Of a DNA stretch of 64,000 nt, positions 1 to 8,887 are shown one piece after another. A program made the translations under genes and the position numbers. Position 1 is the first letter of the stretch; each line of letters opens with the position of its first letter. The notes beneath the pieces were generated by a model. It was not told where the DNA came from. It worked only from the letters and a program-made list of their open reading frames with translations, and did not search any database. The DNA comes from Sphingobacterium hotanense. GTDB lineage: Bacteria; Bacteroidota; Bacteroidia; Sphingobacteriales; Sphingobacteriaceae. The stretch lies in assembly GCF_008274825.1 (NCBI RefSeq), contig NZ_CP030848.1, positions 3,657,618 to 3,721,617 of the forward strand, written 5' to 3'.

Positions 1-1
1 A

Positions 2-1045
2 TCAGCTGAAAGAAATCTTTTAGACGAAGCAACACTGAATCACAACGTAGCATGTTTGAAAAAACAGCTCGCGAAGTTCTTAAACTTTGGTGACGGTGAA
101 ACCGACGCAAAGATGGTAAACAACTACGACTGGTTTAAGGATTTCAAATTCTTAGATTTTATTCGTGATGTTGGTAAGCTGATTACCGTGAATTACATGA
201 TGTCCAAAGATTCTGTAAAGAAACGTTTGGAGGGTGACAATGGTCTATCTTTTACCGAATTTACCTATCAACTAATTCAAGGTTATGATTTCTATTATCT
301 ATGGAAACACCACAATTGTAAAATCCAAATGGGTGGTTCCGATCAATGGGGTAATATTGTAACAGGTAGCGAAATGATCCGTCGTCAGGATCAGGGAACT
401 GCCTTTGCATTGACTACGCAATTGATCAAGAAAGCAGATGGTCAGAAGTTTGGTAAAACAGAATCGGGTGCTGTGTGGTTAGATGCTAAGAAAACATCGC
501 CATACAAGTATTATCAATTCTGGTTGAACACATCTGATGATGATGCTAAAAACTGGATCAAGATCTTTACGTTACTTCCTAAGGAAGAAATCGATGCAAT
601 CATTACAGAGCACGATGCTGCTCCGCACCTACGTGTTGTTCAGAAAGCATTAGCAAAAGATATCACGATCAGAACGCACTCGGAGAAAGACTATGAAACT
701 GCTGTGAAAACTTCAGAATTCTTATTCGGAAACGGATCATTAGAATTCCTAGCAGACCTAGATCATGAGGCTGTATTAGAAGTATTCGACGGAGTTCCTC
801 AGTTCGATCTAGCGAAAGACAAATTAGCTGCAGGCATCAATGTATTAGATCTGTTAGCAGTAGATACGGCTGTATTCCCTTCAAAAGGAGAGGCTCGTAA
901 AATGCTACAGGGCGGTGGAGTATCTTTGAACAGAGAAAAACTTAGCGATATCGAGCAAGTTGTCAATGAGTCAAACTTGATTAATAACAAGTATTTGGTT
1001 ATACAACGTGGTAAGAAAAACTACTACTTGGTAACTGTTGCTTAG
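2..1045 (+). CDS. tyrS: Tyrosyl-tRNA synthetase (5' end outside window)
   Basis: The reading frame is open from the left edge, so the gene is truncated by the window; 347 residues remain of a protein usually about 420-430 long. The enzyme charges tRNA-Tyr with tyrosine in the cytosol. Visible parts are the catalytic-core segment [12 protein letters not shown], the KMSKS-equivalent loop written KFGKT, and a C-terminal S4-like RNA-binding domain (around [19 protein letters not shown]). A TTG at 56 and an ATG at 52 lie inside the gene and are not the start: the upstream codons read [18 protein letters not shown], typical of TyrS. A hairpin terminator follows. Confidence 0.95.
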   Translation, partial: SAERNLLDEATLNHNVACLKKQLAKFLNFGDGETDAKMVNNYDWFKDFKFLDFIRDVGKLITVNYMMSKDSVKKRLEGDNGLSFTEFTYQLIQGYDFYYLWKHHNCKIQMGGSDQWGNIVTGSEMIRRQDQGTAFALTTQLIKKADGQKFGKTESGAVWLDAKKTSPYKYYQFWLNTSDDDAKNWIKIFTLLPKEEIDAIITEHDAAPHLRVVQKALAKDITIRTHSEKDYETAVKTSEFLFGNGSLEFLADLDHEAVLEVFDGVPQFDLAKDKLAAGINVLDLLAVDTAVFPSKGEARKMLQGGGVSLNREKLSDIEQVVNESNLINNKYLVIQRGKKNYYLVTVA

Positions 1046-1064
1046 TCAACATAAAGCAAATAGA

Positions 1065-1091
1065 AAAGGGCCGATCGATGATCGACCCTTT
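1065..1091. terminator. Bidirectional hairpin between convergent genes
   Basis: Arms at 1065-1076 and 1080-1091 pair over 12 bp with one mismatch and a GAT loop. The hairpin lies between the convergent tyrS and lipoprotein genes, and an A-rich/T-rich flank on each side lets it serve both strands. Confidence 0.7.
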
Positions 1092-1102
1092 CTTATATCT
1101 GT

Positions 1103-1813
1103 CTAATTATGCTCAATGACCTGGATTTCATAATCCGGCATCGATATTCCTTCCACATTGGAGACAATTCTTGGTATTAAAAACACCGTATAAACACCTC
1201 TATCTTTGGGTTTGAATTCGATTGACATTTGTGAGAATTCACTTTCATTTTCAAACTGAAATCTCACCTTTTCTGCGTTGAATTCATAGAAAGTAGTAAC
1301 CTCCTGGGCAGAAAGCACCTTATCTCCTGCTGTTGCCGTCTGCCCCTCTTTCACTTTGAAGTCAATACGACGATTATTCGCGAAATTTGCTATTCTTATC
1401 TTTGCTTTCCCTGCTGATGGCGCGATCATATTATCTTCCACTACTTTCATCTGCACATTATCCTTCCCATAGAAAAACGCGGAATATACCTTTCCGGGAT
1501 CAACCAGATGCTCACCACGGAATACCTCCACTTTTTTATCCTTATCATACAGGCTGATGCTTCTTCTGCCCGGAAAAACGCTCTTATGCTTCACAGCGCC
1601 CCCCATATCAAAATATTCATCGGAATTGATTACCCGATCGTCGATCTTCAAATCCAGCCCCAAGCTGCGATAGACTGCATTAAATCCTGCAATACCCGAA
1701 AATGACGGCGCATCCAGTGCAAGGTCTCCCACGCTATCTTTCTGACAACTGATCAGGAAGAATGCCGACAATAGAGCGATGGAAAATAGCTTTGCGTTTC
1801 TTAGAAAATTCAT
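1103..1813 (-). CDS. DUF4397-like lipoprotein
   Basis: A 236-residue protein with a lipoprotein signal peptide: a hydrophobic stretch and lipobox ending LISC, Cys at residue 23. The mature part is beta-rich and contains a segment of the type AKIRIANFANN, as in DUF4397 domain proteins, which are common as surface or periplasmic lipoproteins in Bacteroidota. No catalytic motif is visible. It converges with tyrS and diverges from ftsK, so it is a single-gene unit. The family assignment is by resemblance; function is unknown. Confidence 0.75.
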   Translation of the reverse strand: MNFLRNAKLFSIALLSAFFLISCQKDSVGDLALDAPSFSGIAGFNAVYRSLGLDLKIDDRVINSDEYFDMGGAVKHKSVFPGRRSISLYDKDKKVEVFRGEHLVDPGKVYSAFFYGKDNVQMKVVEDNMIAPSAGKAKIRIANFANNRRIDFKVKEGQTATAGDKVLSAQEVTTFYEFNAEKVRFQFENESEFSQMSIEFKPKDRGVYTVFLIPRIVSNVEGISMPDYEIQVIEHN

Positions 1814-1923
1814 ATCAACAAAAAAGAATTATTATTTATTCTATCTAACGAGTTTGGAAAGCTTATTGCTACAAGGATAGATAAATCAAATCAATCAACA
1901 CAAACAATTCTGTCATTTTTTTT

Positions 1924-1931
1924 TAAGTTTG
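1924..1931 (+). promoter_or_regulatory. -7 element of ftsK promoter
   Basis: TAAGTTTG matches the Bacteroidota -7 consensus TAnnTTTG and lies 24 bp before the ftsK ATG. No clear TTG -33 box is seen at the right distance. Confidence 0.45.
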
Positions 1932-1955
1932 TAGAAGAAAAATAGCGTCATTTAC

Positions 1956-4568
1956 ATGGCTAAATTAAATACATTTAAAAACGGTAGTGGATCGACAGGG
2001 ACAAAGAAGGCTAAGAATACTACTTTATCCTATCAAAAACGAAGCGCACGAAAATCATTTGACCAAATAAACTTCTCTGAGGGACAGCGTAAAGCGTTGA
2101 AAATCCTAGGATTATTTCTTTTGTTACTTGCTGGACTTTTCGCAGTCGCTTTTATATCCTATTTATTTACTTGGAAAGCAGACCAAAGCTACATCGCTGC
2201 CACCAATGGCGGTTGGAGCACACTCCTCAATACGGCAGATGAGCTCCACGATGAAAATACAGAAATACCTTTGGTCGAAAATAAACTTGGAAAGTTTGGT
2301 GCACTATTGGCAAACCAGTTTATCTATGAATGGTTTGGCGTAGCATCCTTCCTTTTTATCGTCGTGTTATTCGTTATCGGCTACAAATTCCTATACAAAA
2401 GATCTATCCTTCCCGTATGGAAGACCCTGTTGTACTCAGCGGTGGCTATTTTATTCTTATCGGTGACCTTCGGATTTATCCAAGACTTCATATACGATAC
2501 TCCACATATCTTGGAAGGTAAATTTGGCTTCTGGACCAATCAAATCTTAAAATCGCAAGTTGGTGTTGTAGGAACAGCCGGCTTATTGATTTTCATCCTT
2601 TTAACCGCTTTGGTACTTATCTATAACTTGGACTTGAAATGGTCTTTCCAAAGCAATAAAGGCGAAATGGAAGAAGATGAGGAGGAGGACGAAGAATTTA
2701 TCGAAGACAGCCTAGTTAGCCACAGCAATACGATCAATAAGCAAAAAACGAACGAAGTTGCGACCCATACGTATTCGCATCCCGTTGAAGAGCCAAACGC
2801 TCGAAATAATTTCACGGAGAAGGAAGAGATCGAAGAGCCGGAAGATTTGACCGTATCCCTCCCTCTTTCTGTCAACACGCCTAAACCGACGCCAGTTGCT
2901 CCAGTAGTAAATTCTGATGAGATTGAGTTCAGTATCGAAGAGCCGGAATTTGAGGAGCCAGAGGAAACCGTAGTTGGGCCTGACCTGACGGTAGCGAAAG
3001 TGGTGGAGGAAAAAGCAATCTCTGCCAATGATCTGGTTGAAAAATTCGGAGAATACGACCCTAAGCTTGATCTTTCGGGCTATAAATACCCGACTTTAGA
3101 CCTATTAAAAGAATACGGCACTGGAAAGATCACCATCAACCAGCAAGAGCTAGAGGCGAACAAAAACAGAATTGTTGAAACGCTACGTAACTATAGCATC
3201 GAAATCGAACATATCAAAGCGACTATCGGTCCGACCGTAACGCTTTACGAAATCATCCCGAAACCGGGGGTTCGTATTTCGAAGATCAAGAATCTGGAAG
3301 ACGATATCGCATTAAGCTTAGCAGCTTTAGGTATTCGTATCATTGCCCCAATGCCGGGTAAAGGTACGATTGGTATCGAAGTACCGAACAGTAGCCCGGA
3401 AATGGTATCCATGCGCTCTATTTTGGCGACAGAGAAGTTCCAAAAGACAGAGATGGATTTGCCTATCGCTTTAGGTAAAACAATCTCTAACGAGGTATAT
3501 ATAGCCGACTTAGCGAAAATGCCGCACTTACTCGTGGCTGGTGCGACCGGACAGGGTAAATCAGTCGGAATCAATGCCATCTTGACTTCCCTCCTATTCA
3601 AAAAGCACCCGGCAGAGCTAAAATTCGTATTGGTCGATCCGAAAAAAGTAGAGCTCTCGCTATTTAAGAAGATCGAAAGACACTTCTTAGCAAAATTGCC
3701 GAATGAGGACGAAGCAATTATAACCGACACTAAAAAAGTAATCAACACCCTCAATTCCCTATGTATCGAGATGGATCAGCGTTATGATCTATTGAAGAAC
3801 GCCCAAGTAAGGAATTTGAAGGAATATAATGCAAAATTTATCAATCGTCGATTAAACCCTGAGGAGGGTCATCGATTCTTACCGTTTATAGTTCTTATTA
3901 TTGATGAGTTTGCCGATTTGATGATGACGGCAGGGAAAGAAGTAGAAACTCCGATTGCTCGTTTGGCGCAGTTAGCCCGTGCGGTAGGTATTCACTTGGT
4001 TATTGCTACGCAAAGACCTTCAGTAAATATCATTACCGGTACGATCAAAGCTAACTTCCCGGCGCGACTAGCATTCCGCGTATTGTCTAAGGTCGATTCA
4101 CGAACGATCCTCGACAGCGGTGGTGCAGACCAGTTAATTGGTCGCGGAGATATGCTACTTGCCACAGGATCTGACCTAATTCGTATTCAATGTGCATTTG
4201 TGGATACACCGGAGGTCGATGAGGTTTCTGAATTTATTGGCTCCCAACGCGGATACCCATCTGCCCATTACCTCCCGGAGTATGTAGATCCGAATGGCGA
4301 TGGCGAAGGAATATCCGACTTCGACCCGGCTGACAGAGATCAGCTATTCGAAGAGGCTGCACGCCTGATCGTTATGCATCAACAAGGCTCAACATCTTTA
4401 ATACAGCGCAAGTTAAAATTAGGTTATAACCGCGCTGGACGAATTATCGATCAACTGGAAGCTGCAGGTATCGTAGGTCCATTTGAAGGCAGTAAGGCAC
4501 GCGAGGTGCTATACCCTGATGATTATTCGTTGGAACAGTATTTGGAAACGTTAAGAAAAGACAATTAA
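1956..4568 (+). CDS. ftsK: DNA translocase FtsK
   Basis: An 870-residue FtsK/SpoIIIE motor that pumps chromosomal DNA at the division septum and helps resolve chromosome dimers. In order: a basic N-terminus; four membrane segments within residues about 45-225; an acidic, proline-rich low-complexity linker (about 230-345, including a run of Glu/Asp); the alpha/beta motor with Walker A GATGQGKS (about 529-536) and Walker B LLIIDEFADL (about 646-655); and a C-terminal winged-helix gamma domain (from about 808, STSLIQRKLKLGYNRAGRII). The length is within the family range. lolA starts 2 bp after the stop, so the two form an operon. Confidence 0.96.
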   Translation: MAKLNTFKNGSGSTGTKKAKNTTLSYQKRSARKSFDQINFSEGQRKALKILGLFLLLLAGLFAVAFISYLFTWKADQSYIAATNGGWSTLLNTADELHDENTEIPLVENKLGKFGALLANQFIYEWFGVASFLFIVVLFVIGYKFLYKRSILPVWKTLLYSAVAILFLSVTFGFIQDFIYDTPHILEGKFGFWTNQILKSQVGVVGTAGLLIFILLTALVLIYNLDLKWSFQSNKGEMEEDEEEDEEFIEDSLVSHSNTINKQKTNEVATHTYSHPVEEPNARNNFTEKEEIEEPEDLTVSLPLSVNTPKPTPVAPVVNSDEIEFSIEEPEFEEPEETVVGPDLTVAKVVEEKAISANDLVEKFGEYDPKLDLSGYKYPTLDLLKEYGTGKITINQQELEANKNRIVETLRNYSIEIEHIKATIGPTVTLYEIIPKPGVRISKIKNLEDDIALSLAALGIRIIAPMPGKGTIGIEVPNSSPEMVSMRSILATEKFQKTEMDLPIALGKTISNEVYIADLAKMPHLLVAGATGQGKSVGINAILTSLLFKKHPAELKFVLVDPKKVELSLFKKIERHFLAKLPNEDEAIITDTKKVINTLNSLCIEMDQRYDLLKNAQVRNLKEYNAKFINRRLNPEEGHRFLPFIVLIIDEFADLMMTAGKEVETPIARLAQLARAVGIHLVIATQRPSVNIITGTIKANFPARLAFRVLSKVDSRTILDSGGADQLIGRGDMLLATGSDLIRIQCAFVDTPEVDEVSEFIGSQRGYPSAHYLPEYVDPNGDGEGISDFDPADRDQLFEEAARLIVMHQQGSTSLIQRKLKLGYNRAGRIIDQLEAAGIVGPFEGSKAREVLYPDDYSLEQYLETLRKDN

Positions 4569-4570
4569 AG

Positions 4571-5212
4571 ATGATTAGATTTTTGTATGTATTATTAGCA
4601 TTCTTCTCGGTGAGCACAGCTTTTGCGCAAGACCGTTATGCTAAATCATTATTAGACGAGGTATCAAAAAAATACGATAGCTACAGAACAATCCAGTCCA
4701 ATTTTACTTTTAAAGCCGTGCAGGCAAAAGGCGAAAACTATTCGGACAAGGGCGAAATGTTTATGAACAAACCTGCTCAGCAGTACAAAATTGTACTGCC
4801 GGAACAAGATTTGATTTCCGATGGTAAATCCGTATGGTCGGTCTTAAAAGAAGATAAGGAAGTGCAAGTATCGGAAGCCGATAACAGCAATGAATCTATC
4901 GGCCCCAACAATATCTTCACTTTCTATCGCACCGGCTTTAAATACATCAGCATGGACGATGAAAGCGTATCAGGCGCCGGTAAACTGAAAGTAATTGAGC
5001 TATCTCCTGAAGATACAAAACGCAACTACTTTAAGATCAAATTGCGCATCAACAAGAATAACCACATCCATGATGTGACAATCTTCGACAAATCAGGATC
5101 TCGTTATACCTATACCATCAATACGCTGTATGTTAACAATCCTATTCCTGCAAGCACCTTCCAATTCCAGAAAGCCAATTACGCCGGCTTCGAAGTGGTG
5201 GATTTGAGATAG
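4571..5212 (+). CDS. lolA: Outer-membrane lipoprotein carrier protein LolA
   Basis: A 213-residue periplasmic chaperone that takes lipoproteins from the inner-membrane release complex to the outer membrane. It has a cleavable signal peptide (MIRFLYVLLAFFSVSTAFAQ) and the beta-strand pattern of the LolA fold, with the family-like segments SNFTFKA, KGEMFMNKPAQQYKIVLP and SDGKSVW. It is probably co-transcribed with ftsK, a pairing seen in many Bacteroidota. The stop codon is followed within about 5 bp by a family A heptad array and then a strong terminator. Confidence 0.92.
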   Translation: MIRFLYVLLAFFSVSTAFAQDRYAKSLLDEVSKKYDSYRTIQSNFTFKAVQAKGENYSDKGEMFMNKPAQQYKIVLPEQDLISDGKSVWSVLKEDKEVQVSEADNSNESIGPNNIFTFYRTGFKYISMDDESVSGAGKLKVIELSPEDTKRNYFKIKLRINKNNHIHDVTIFDKSGSRYTYTINTLYVNNPIPASTFQFQKANYAGFEVVDLR

Positions 5213-5215
5213 GAC

Positions 5216-5250
5216 GTTAGATATTAGACATAAGACATTAGATTTTAGAA
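5216..5250 (+). repeat. Family A TTAG-heptad array after lolA stop
   Basis: A 7-bp periodic array (TTAGATA, TTAGACA, TAAGACA, TTAGATT, TTAGA) starts about 4 bp after the lolA stop. It reads TTAG in the sense of the gene it follows, like the other arrays in this window. Confidence 0.8.
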
Positions 5251-5255
5251 TTGGA

Positions 5256-5287
5256 GAAGCTGTCCCGAAAAGGACAGCTTCTTTTTT
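5256..5287 (+). terminator. Rho-independent terminator of ftsK-lolA
   Basis: A perfect 10-bp stem, GAAGCTGTCC paired with GGACAGCTTC, has a CGAAAA loop and is followed by six T residues. Confidence 0.9.
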
Positions 5288-5334
5288 ATTGCACTCTATT
5301 TGAGTACCGTAATTTCATGTTTAAGACTAGCTTG

Positions 5335-5431
5335 GCCTAAAGCCCTTTCAAACCCAATACAAACCCAATATAAAGCCCTATCATAACCCTTACCAATTGG
5401 GATTGATAGGGGTTTATATTGGGAGAGCATT
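5335..5431. repeat. Family E palindromic repeat
   Basis: Blocks of CAAACCCAATATAAAGCCC are followed by their inverted counterpart GGGTTTATATTGGG, giving an imperfect long hairpin. Related copies occur near 40772 and 61633. No coding potential is evident; ORFs here are by-products of the repeat. Confidence 0.65.
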
Positions 5432-5499
5432 TGGTTTGTATGGAGAGACACATTACTGAGCTCTGTTTTGAACCTTTGCTTTAAAAAGGAAAGGTTGTT

Positions 5500-5692
5500 T
5501 TGAACCAGGAAAGGAAGGATGCAACGATTGGCAGGATCATGTCGAAAGAAAAAAGAGGGGTTCGTTTCTGAACCAGGAAAAAAAGGATACAAGGATGAAC
5601 AGGATCCCGCTAATCTTTTCATCCTTCCTTTCCTGGTTCAAGACAACACGTCTGATCCCAGCCATCCTTGCATCCTTCCTTTCCCAGCTCAA
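5500..5692. repeat. Cluster of family C GGATC-centred repeats
   Basis: A single forward copy starts at 5500 (TGAACCAGGAAAGGAAGGAT...CAGGATC). A forward/reverse pair at 5568-5641 is a near-perfect palindrome centred on GGATCC (5602-5607). A further reverse copy lies at 5654-5692. These repeats fill the gap between the convergent lolA and uxuA genes. Confidence 0.8.
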
Positions 5693-5698
5693 GACAAC

Positions 5699-5722
5699 AA
5701 AAAAAGGCGCCTATCCGGCGCC
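5699..5722 (-). terminator. Family D GGCGCC terminator of uxuA
   Basis: On the minus strand: GGCGCC, five-base loop, GGCGCC, then seven T. It is one of several near-identical GGCGCC terminators that follow heptad arrays in this window. Confidence 0.85.
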
Positions 5723-5723
5723 A

Positions 5724-5759
5724 TACTCTAATATCTAATGTCTATTATCTAAAATCTAT
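5724..5759 (-). repeat. Family A array overlapping the uxuA stop codon
   Basis: On the minus strand this is a run of TTAG/TAGA heptads. The TAG stop of uxuA (5749-5751) is itself one of the repeat units, so the array supplies the end of the protein. Confidence 0.75.
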
Positions 5760-6918
5760 TCGAACGGATAATCCCCAGCTCTAGACCGCGAAGTTCTGCC
5801 AGGCCTCTCAAGCGTCCGATGGCAGAATATCCAGGATTAGTCACTTTATTCAAATCGTCTAACATTTGGTGGCCATGATCTGGACGGAAAGGAATAGGTT
5901 GCTCTCTTTTTTGATTTTCTGCAACTAAGGCTTCCATCACCTTGAACATATCCACATCGCCATCCAAGTGGTCGGCTTCGTAGAAACTTCCGATCTCGTC
6001 GCGCTTCACGTTGCGTAGGTGCACAAAGTTGACACGATGTTTTACCTGATCAAATATTGCGGGAAGATCGTTCTTTGGCCCCGCTCCTAGCGAACCTGTA
6101 CAGAAACAAATTCCGTTGAATTGTTTTTCTTGTTCGCTGATAATGTAGTTCAGATCTTCGGCGTTGCTTACAATACGCGGAAGTCCTAGAATCGGGTAAG
6201 GAGGATCGTCGGGGTGAATGGTCATCAAAATGCCGTTTTCCTCACAAACCTCAGCAATGCTATTTAAGAAGTAAAGCAAGTTTTTGCGCAAGCCATCAAA
6301 GCCAATTTCTTTGTAAACTGAAATACTGTTTTGCAAAGAATCCAGCGTAATATCGCTTTCGCCCGGAATACCCATCAATACCACACGCTCCAATTCGTTC
6401 AACGCATCCTGATCTAAGGTTCCAAACTTCTCTTCTGCCGCTTGTTGAACGTTTGCCGGATACTCAGCTTTCGCATCCTGACGCTTTAGGATATAAATAT
6501 CAAAAATCGCCAAGTCGATCCAATCAAAATATAAGGCCTTGGAGCCATCCTTCATGGTTAAATCCAATTGCGTACGCGTCCAATCCAAAACAGGCATAAA
6601 ATTATAGCATACCGTTTTGATGCCGCATGCTGCCAGATTTTTCAGCGACTCTTTATAGCGTTCTAAATATTCGTCGGCGTTTGCTGCTCCTGTCTTGATT
6701 GCCTCATGAACGGGCACACTTTCCACCACCGACCAAGTCAGTCCTGCTTCCTCAATAATGCGCTTGCGTTCCTGAATATCTTCCAACGGCCATACTTCGC
6801 CATGTGCTATATGATGTAGTGCGGAAACAATGCCCGTCGCACCAGCCTGTTTTACGTCTTGTAAGGACACCGAATCGTTCGGGCCATACCATCTCCATGT
6901 TTGTTCTAAAAATTGCAT
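5749..6918 (-). CDS. uxuA: Mannonate dehydratase
   Basis: A 389-residue enzyme that dehydrates D-mannonate to 2-keto-3-deoxygluconate (KDG). The sequence begins MQFLEQTWRWYGPNDSVSL, the usual UxuA start. A further 38 codons are open upstream but overlap uxuB and look unlike the family, so the ATG at 6918 was chosen. Family segments include GATGIVSALHHIAHGEVW, MTIHPDDPP, CTGSLGAGPKNDLP, NFVHLRNVKR and RPDHGHQM, which carry the metal-binding His/Cys/Asp residues. The length matches E. coli UxuA. It lies 13 bp after uxuB in one operon. Confidence 0.95.
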   Translation of the reverse strand: MQFLEQTWRWYGPNDSVSLQDVKQAGATGIVSALHHIAHGEVWPLEDIQERKRIIEEAGLTWSVVESVPVHEAIKTGAANADEYLERYKESLKNLAACGIKTVCYNFMPVLDWTRTQLDLTMKDGSKALYFDWIDLAIFDIYILKRQDAKAEYPANVQQAAEEKFGTLDQDALNELERVVLMGIPGESDITLDSLQNSISVYKEIGFDGLRKNLLYFLNSIAEVCEENGILMTIHPDDPPYPILGLPRIVSNAEDLNYIISEQEKQFNGICFCTGSLGAGPKNDLPAIFDQVKHRVNFVHLRNVKRDEIGSFYEADHLDGDVDMFKVMEALVAENQKREQPIPFRPDHGHQMLDDLNKVTNPGYSAIGRLRGLAELRGLELGIIRSNRF

Positions 6919-6931
6919 ATACGCCTTTAAA

Positions 6932-7753
6932 TTAAACGCCACACCATGTATTAAATCCTCCATCCACAAATACGGTCTCTCCAGACACAAATGCAGACGC
7001 ATCGCTAAGCAGATACACCAAGGTTCCCTCAAGTTCGCTAGGATCGCCTAGACGCTGGTAAGGTGTTCCGTTGATGAATTTCTGCGCCCGTGGGCTATAG
7101 CTGCCATCAGGGTTGGTCAACAAAGTTCTATTTTGTTCGGTCAGGAATACGCCCGGTGCAATCGCATTCACGCGCACCTTATCGCCATAACGAAGCGCCA
7201 ACTCGGTAGACATCCATTTGGTAAATCCATCGATACCATGTTTTGCTACCGTATAGCCTAGCACGCGTGTCAATGGGCGACTCGCAGCTAGTGAAGAGAT
7301 GTTGATAATCGCTCCTGCACCTTTCTCAGCAATCACCTGACCTAGTATCATGGTCGGGATAATCGTGCCATATAGGTTCAACTCGATCGCTTTGATCGTG
7401 TCTTGAATCTTATTGTCAAATATATTTTGGTCATCGCCGATTGTCGCGCCTGGAATGTTACCACCAACTGCGTTGACAAGGCCATCAATGGTTCCGAAGG
7501 CTTCCACGATGCTATCCTTCGCCTCTTTTACAGACTGCTCGTCCATCACGTCAGCAACAACACCTAATGCTTCCGCACCTAATGCTTTTGCTTGTGCAAC
7601 ACGCTCATCGATTTTTTCTTGATTGCGACCAATGACGCAAACCTTAGCGCCGGCTTCTGCAACGGCATGGACAAAGGATTTACCCAAGATACCGGTACCA
7701 CCAGTGATTACAATAACCTTATCTTTTAGGGAAAATTTGTCTAGAATACTCAT
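6932..7753 (-). CDS. uxuB: SDR-family D-mannonate oxidoreductase (UxuB/YjmF type)
   Basis: A 273-residue short-chain dehydrogenase. It shows the nucleotide-binding TGGTGILG (about residues 17-24), the catalytic Ser in NISSLAA and the YxxxK pair in YTVAKHG. From its place immediately before uxuA it most likely reduces D-fructuronate to D-mannonate with NAD(P)H. This is the SDR solution seen in Bacillus subtilis (YjmF), not the long-chain UxuB of E. coli. The SDR family is certain; the substrate is inferred from context. Confidence 0.85.
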   Translation of the reverse strand: MSILDKFSLKDKVIVITGGTGILGKSFVHAVAEAGAKVCVIGRNQEKIDERVAQAKALGAEALGVVADVMDEQSVKEAKDSIVEAFGTIDGLVNAVGGNIPGATIGDDQNIFDNKIQDTIKAIELNLYGTIIPTMILGQVIAEKGAGAIINISSLAASRPLTRVLGYTVAKHGIDGFTKWMSTELALRYGDKVRVNAIAPGVFLTEQNRTLLTNPDGSYSPRAQKFINGTPYQRLGDPSELEGTLVYLLSDASAFVSGETVFVDGGFNTWCGV

Positions 7754-7897
7754 AGTTTTTGGTTAGATTATATTTTCAATGATAAGCAATTTATCAATAA
7801 AATATAGGTATTTCATGGAGTATAATTACGTAATCGTTTGCGAAGATTATCCTTGAGAAGCCACTTAAAAGCATTATATTGCATTATTTAACAACCT
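7754..7897. promoter_or_regulatory. Divergent uxuB/kdgK control region with a palindrome
   Basis: The 144-bp gap between the two divergent halves of the pathway holds the 10-bp palindrome ATTACGTAAT at 7826-7835. That could be an operator for a LacI- or GntR-type regulator. A weak TATATTG lies near 7877 on the plus strand. No regulator gene is in the window. Confidence 0.35.
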
Positions 7898-8887
7898 ATG
7901 CCACACGTTTTATCATTTGGAGAAATACTAATCAGACAGCAGAGTGTCGGAGATAGTTTCTTTGGAAGTCAAGAGAATTTATTACGGATTTATCCCGGAG
8001 GATCAGAAGCCAATGTCGCTTGTTCGCTTGGACAAATGGGAACCCCGGTACAATATGCCAGCGCTTTTCCGAACAATAAGCTAAGTGAAGAGATATTGGC
8101 AGTTTTGAACGGTCATCAGGTCGACACGTCTAAATGTCTTCAAATTGGCGACCGTATTGGTTCCTATTTTCTGCTTTCGGCAAATGGATTGACGAAGGGA
8201 GAAGTAATTTACGACCGTAAATACTCTAGTTTTTCGCAATTAAGTCCGGAAGACCTAAACTTCGATGTGCTGTTTGAAGATGTAGATTGGTTGCATTGGA
8301 CGGCATTGACTCCTGCGTTGAACCAGGAGATGGCCAACGTAATGTTAAAAGTATTGCAAGCGGCAAGCAAACGTAACATCTATATTTCTGTCGATCTAAA
8401 CTACCGCAATAGACTTTGGCAGTATGGTAAAAATCCCTTGGAGATTATGCCAGACCTGTTGGCTTATTGCCATGTCATCATGGGAAATATTTGGGCTGCG
8501 CATACCATGATTGGAATCGCCGTTCCCGAGGGGTTAGATAGGAATACAGAGAAGGAGGTTTTGGTCGAAGCAGCAACGGTATCCGCAGCTGCCTTGTTTG
8601 AAAAATATCCGAGATTAGAACATATCGCCAATACTTTTCGATTTATGGATAATCCCACGCATAATCTATTTTTCGGAACTTATCATTCCAGAACCGAGAA
8701 TGCAGTTTCGCATACATATGAAACCAATGAGATTGTCGATCGTATCGGCAGTGGCGATGCCTTTATGGCGGGGTTGATTCATGCCTTACGAAAAACCCAA
8801 CAGGCACAGGAAATAATAGATATCGCAACGGGCGCAGGATATGAGAAGCTGTTCGTAGAGGGCGATTTTGGAAATGGAAAATACTAA
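7898..8887 (+). CDS. kdgK: 2-keto-3-deoxygluconate kinase (PfkB family)
   Basis: A 329-residue PfkB-type sugar kinase that phosphorylates KDG to KDPG. The N-terminal substrate region contains GGSEANVACSLGQMG. The C-terminal signature DRIGSGDAF holds the catalytic Asp, with Ser in place of the usual Ala in GAGD. The next gene is a KDPG aldolase whose start lies inside this one, and the divergent operon makes KDG, so the substrate is well supported by context. The last residues (YEKLFVEGDFGNGKY) differ from the usual AA(G/A)A-rich end, though the fold ends correctly. Confidence 0.88.
   Translation: MPHVLSFGEILIRQQSVGDSFFGSQENLLRIYPGGSEANVACSLGQMGTPVQYASAFPNNKLSEEILAVLNGHQVDTSKCLQIGDRIGSYFLLSANGLTKGEVIYDRKYSSFSQLSPEDLNFDVLFEDVDWLHWTALTPALNQEMANVMLKVLQAASKRNIYISVDLNYRNRLWQYGKNPLEIMPDLLAYCHVIMGNIWAAHTMIGIAVPEGLDRNTEKEVLVEAATVSAAALFEKYPRLEHIANTFRFMDNPTHNLFFGTYHSRTENAVSHTYETNEIVDRIGSGDAFMAGLIHALRKTQQAQEIIDIATGAGYEKLFVEGDFGNGKY

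Noticed and set aside
3245-3754. A 169-codon antisense frame in ftsK
   Set aside because: It is a shadow of the ftsK coding sequence with no leader or family resemblance.
5296-5731. Open reading frames of 70-108 codons on both strands in the lolA-uxuA gap
   Set aside because: They consist of translated family C and E repeats (residues such as EPGKKGYKDEQ), overlap each other and have no family resemblance.
6919-7032. A 38-codon N-terminal extension of uxuA
   Set aside because: It overlaps the uxuB coding sequence and its residues do not resemble UxuA; the family start is at 6918.
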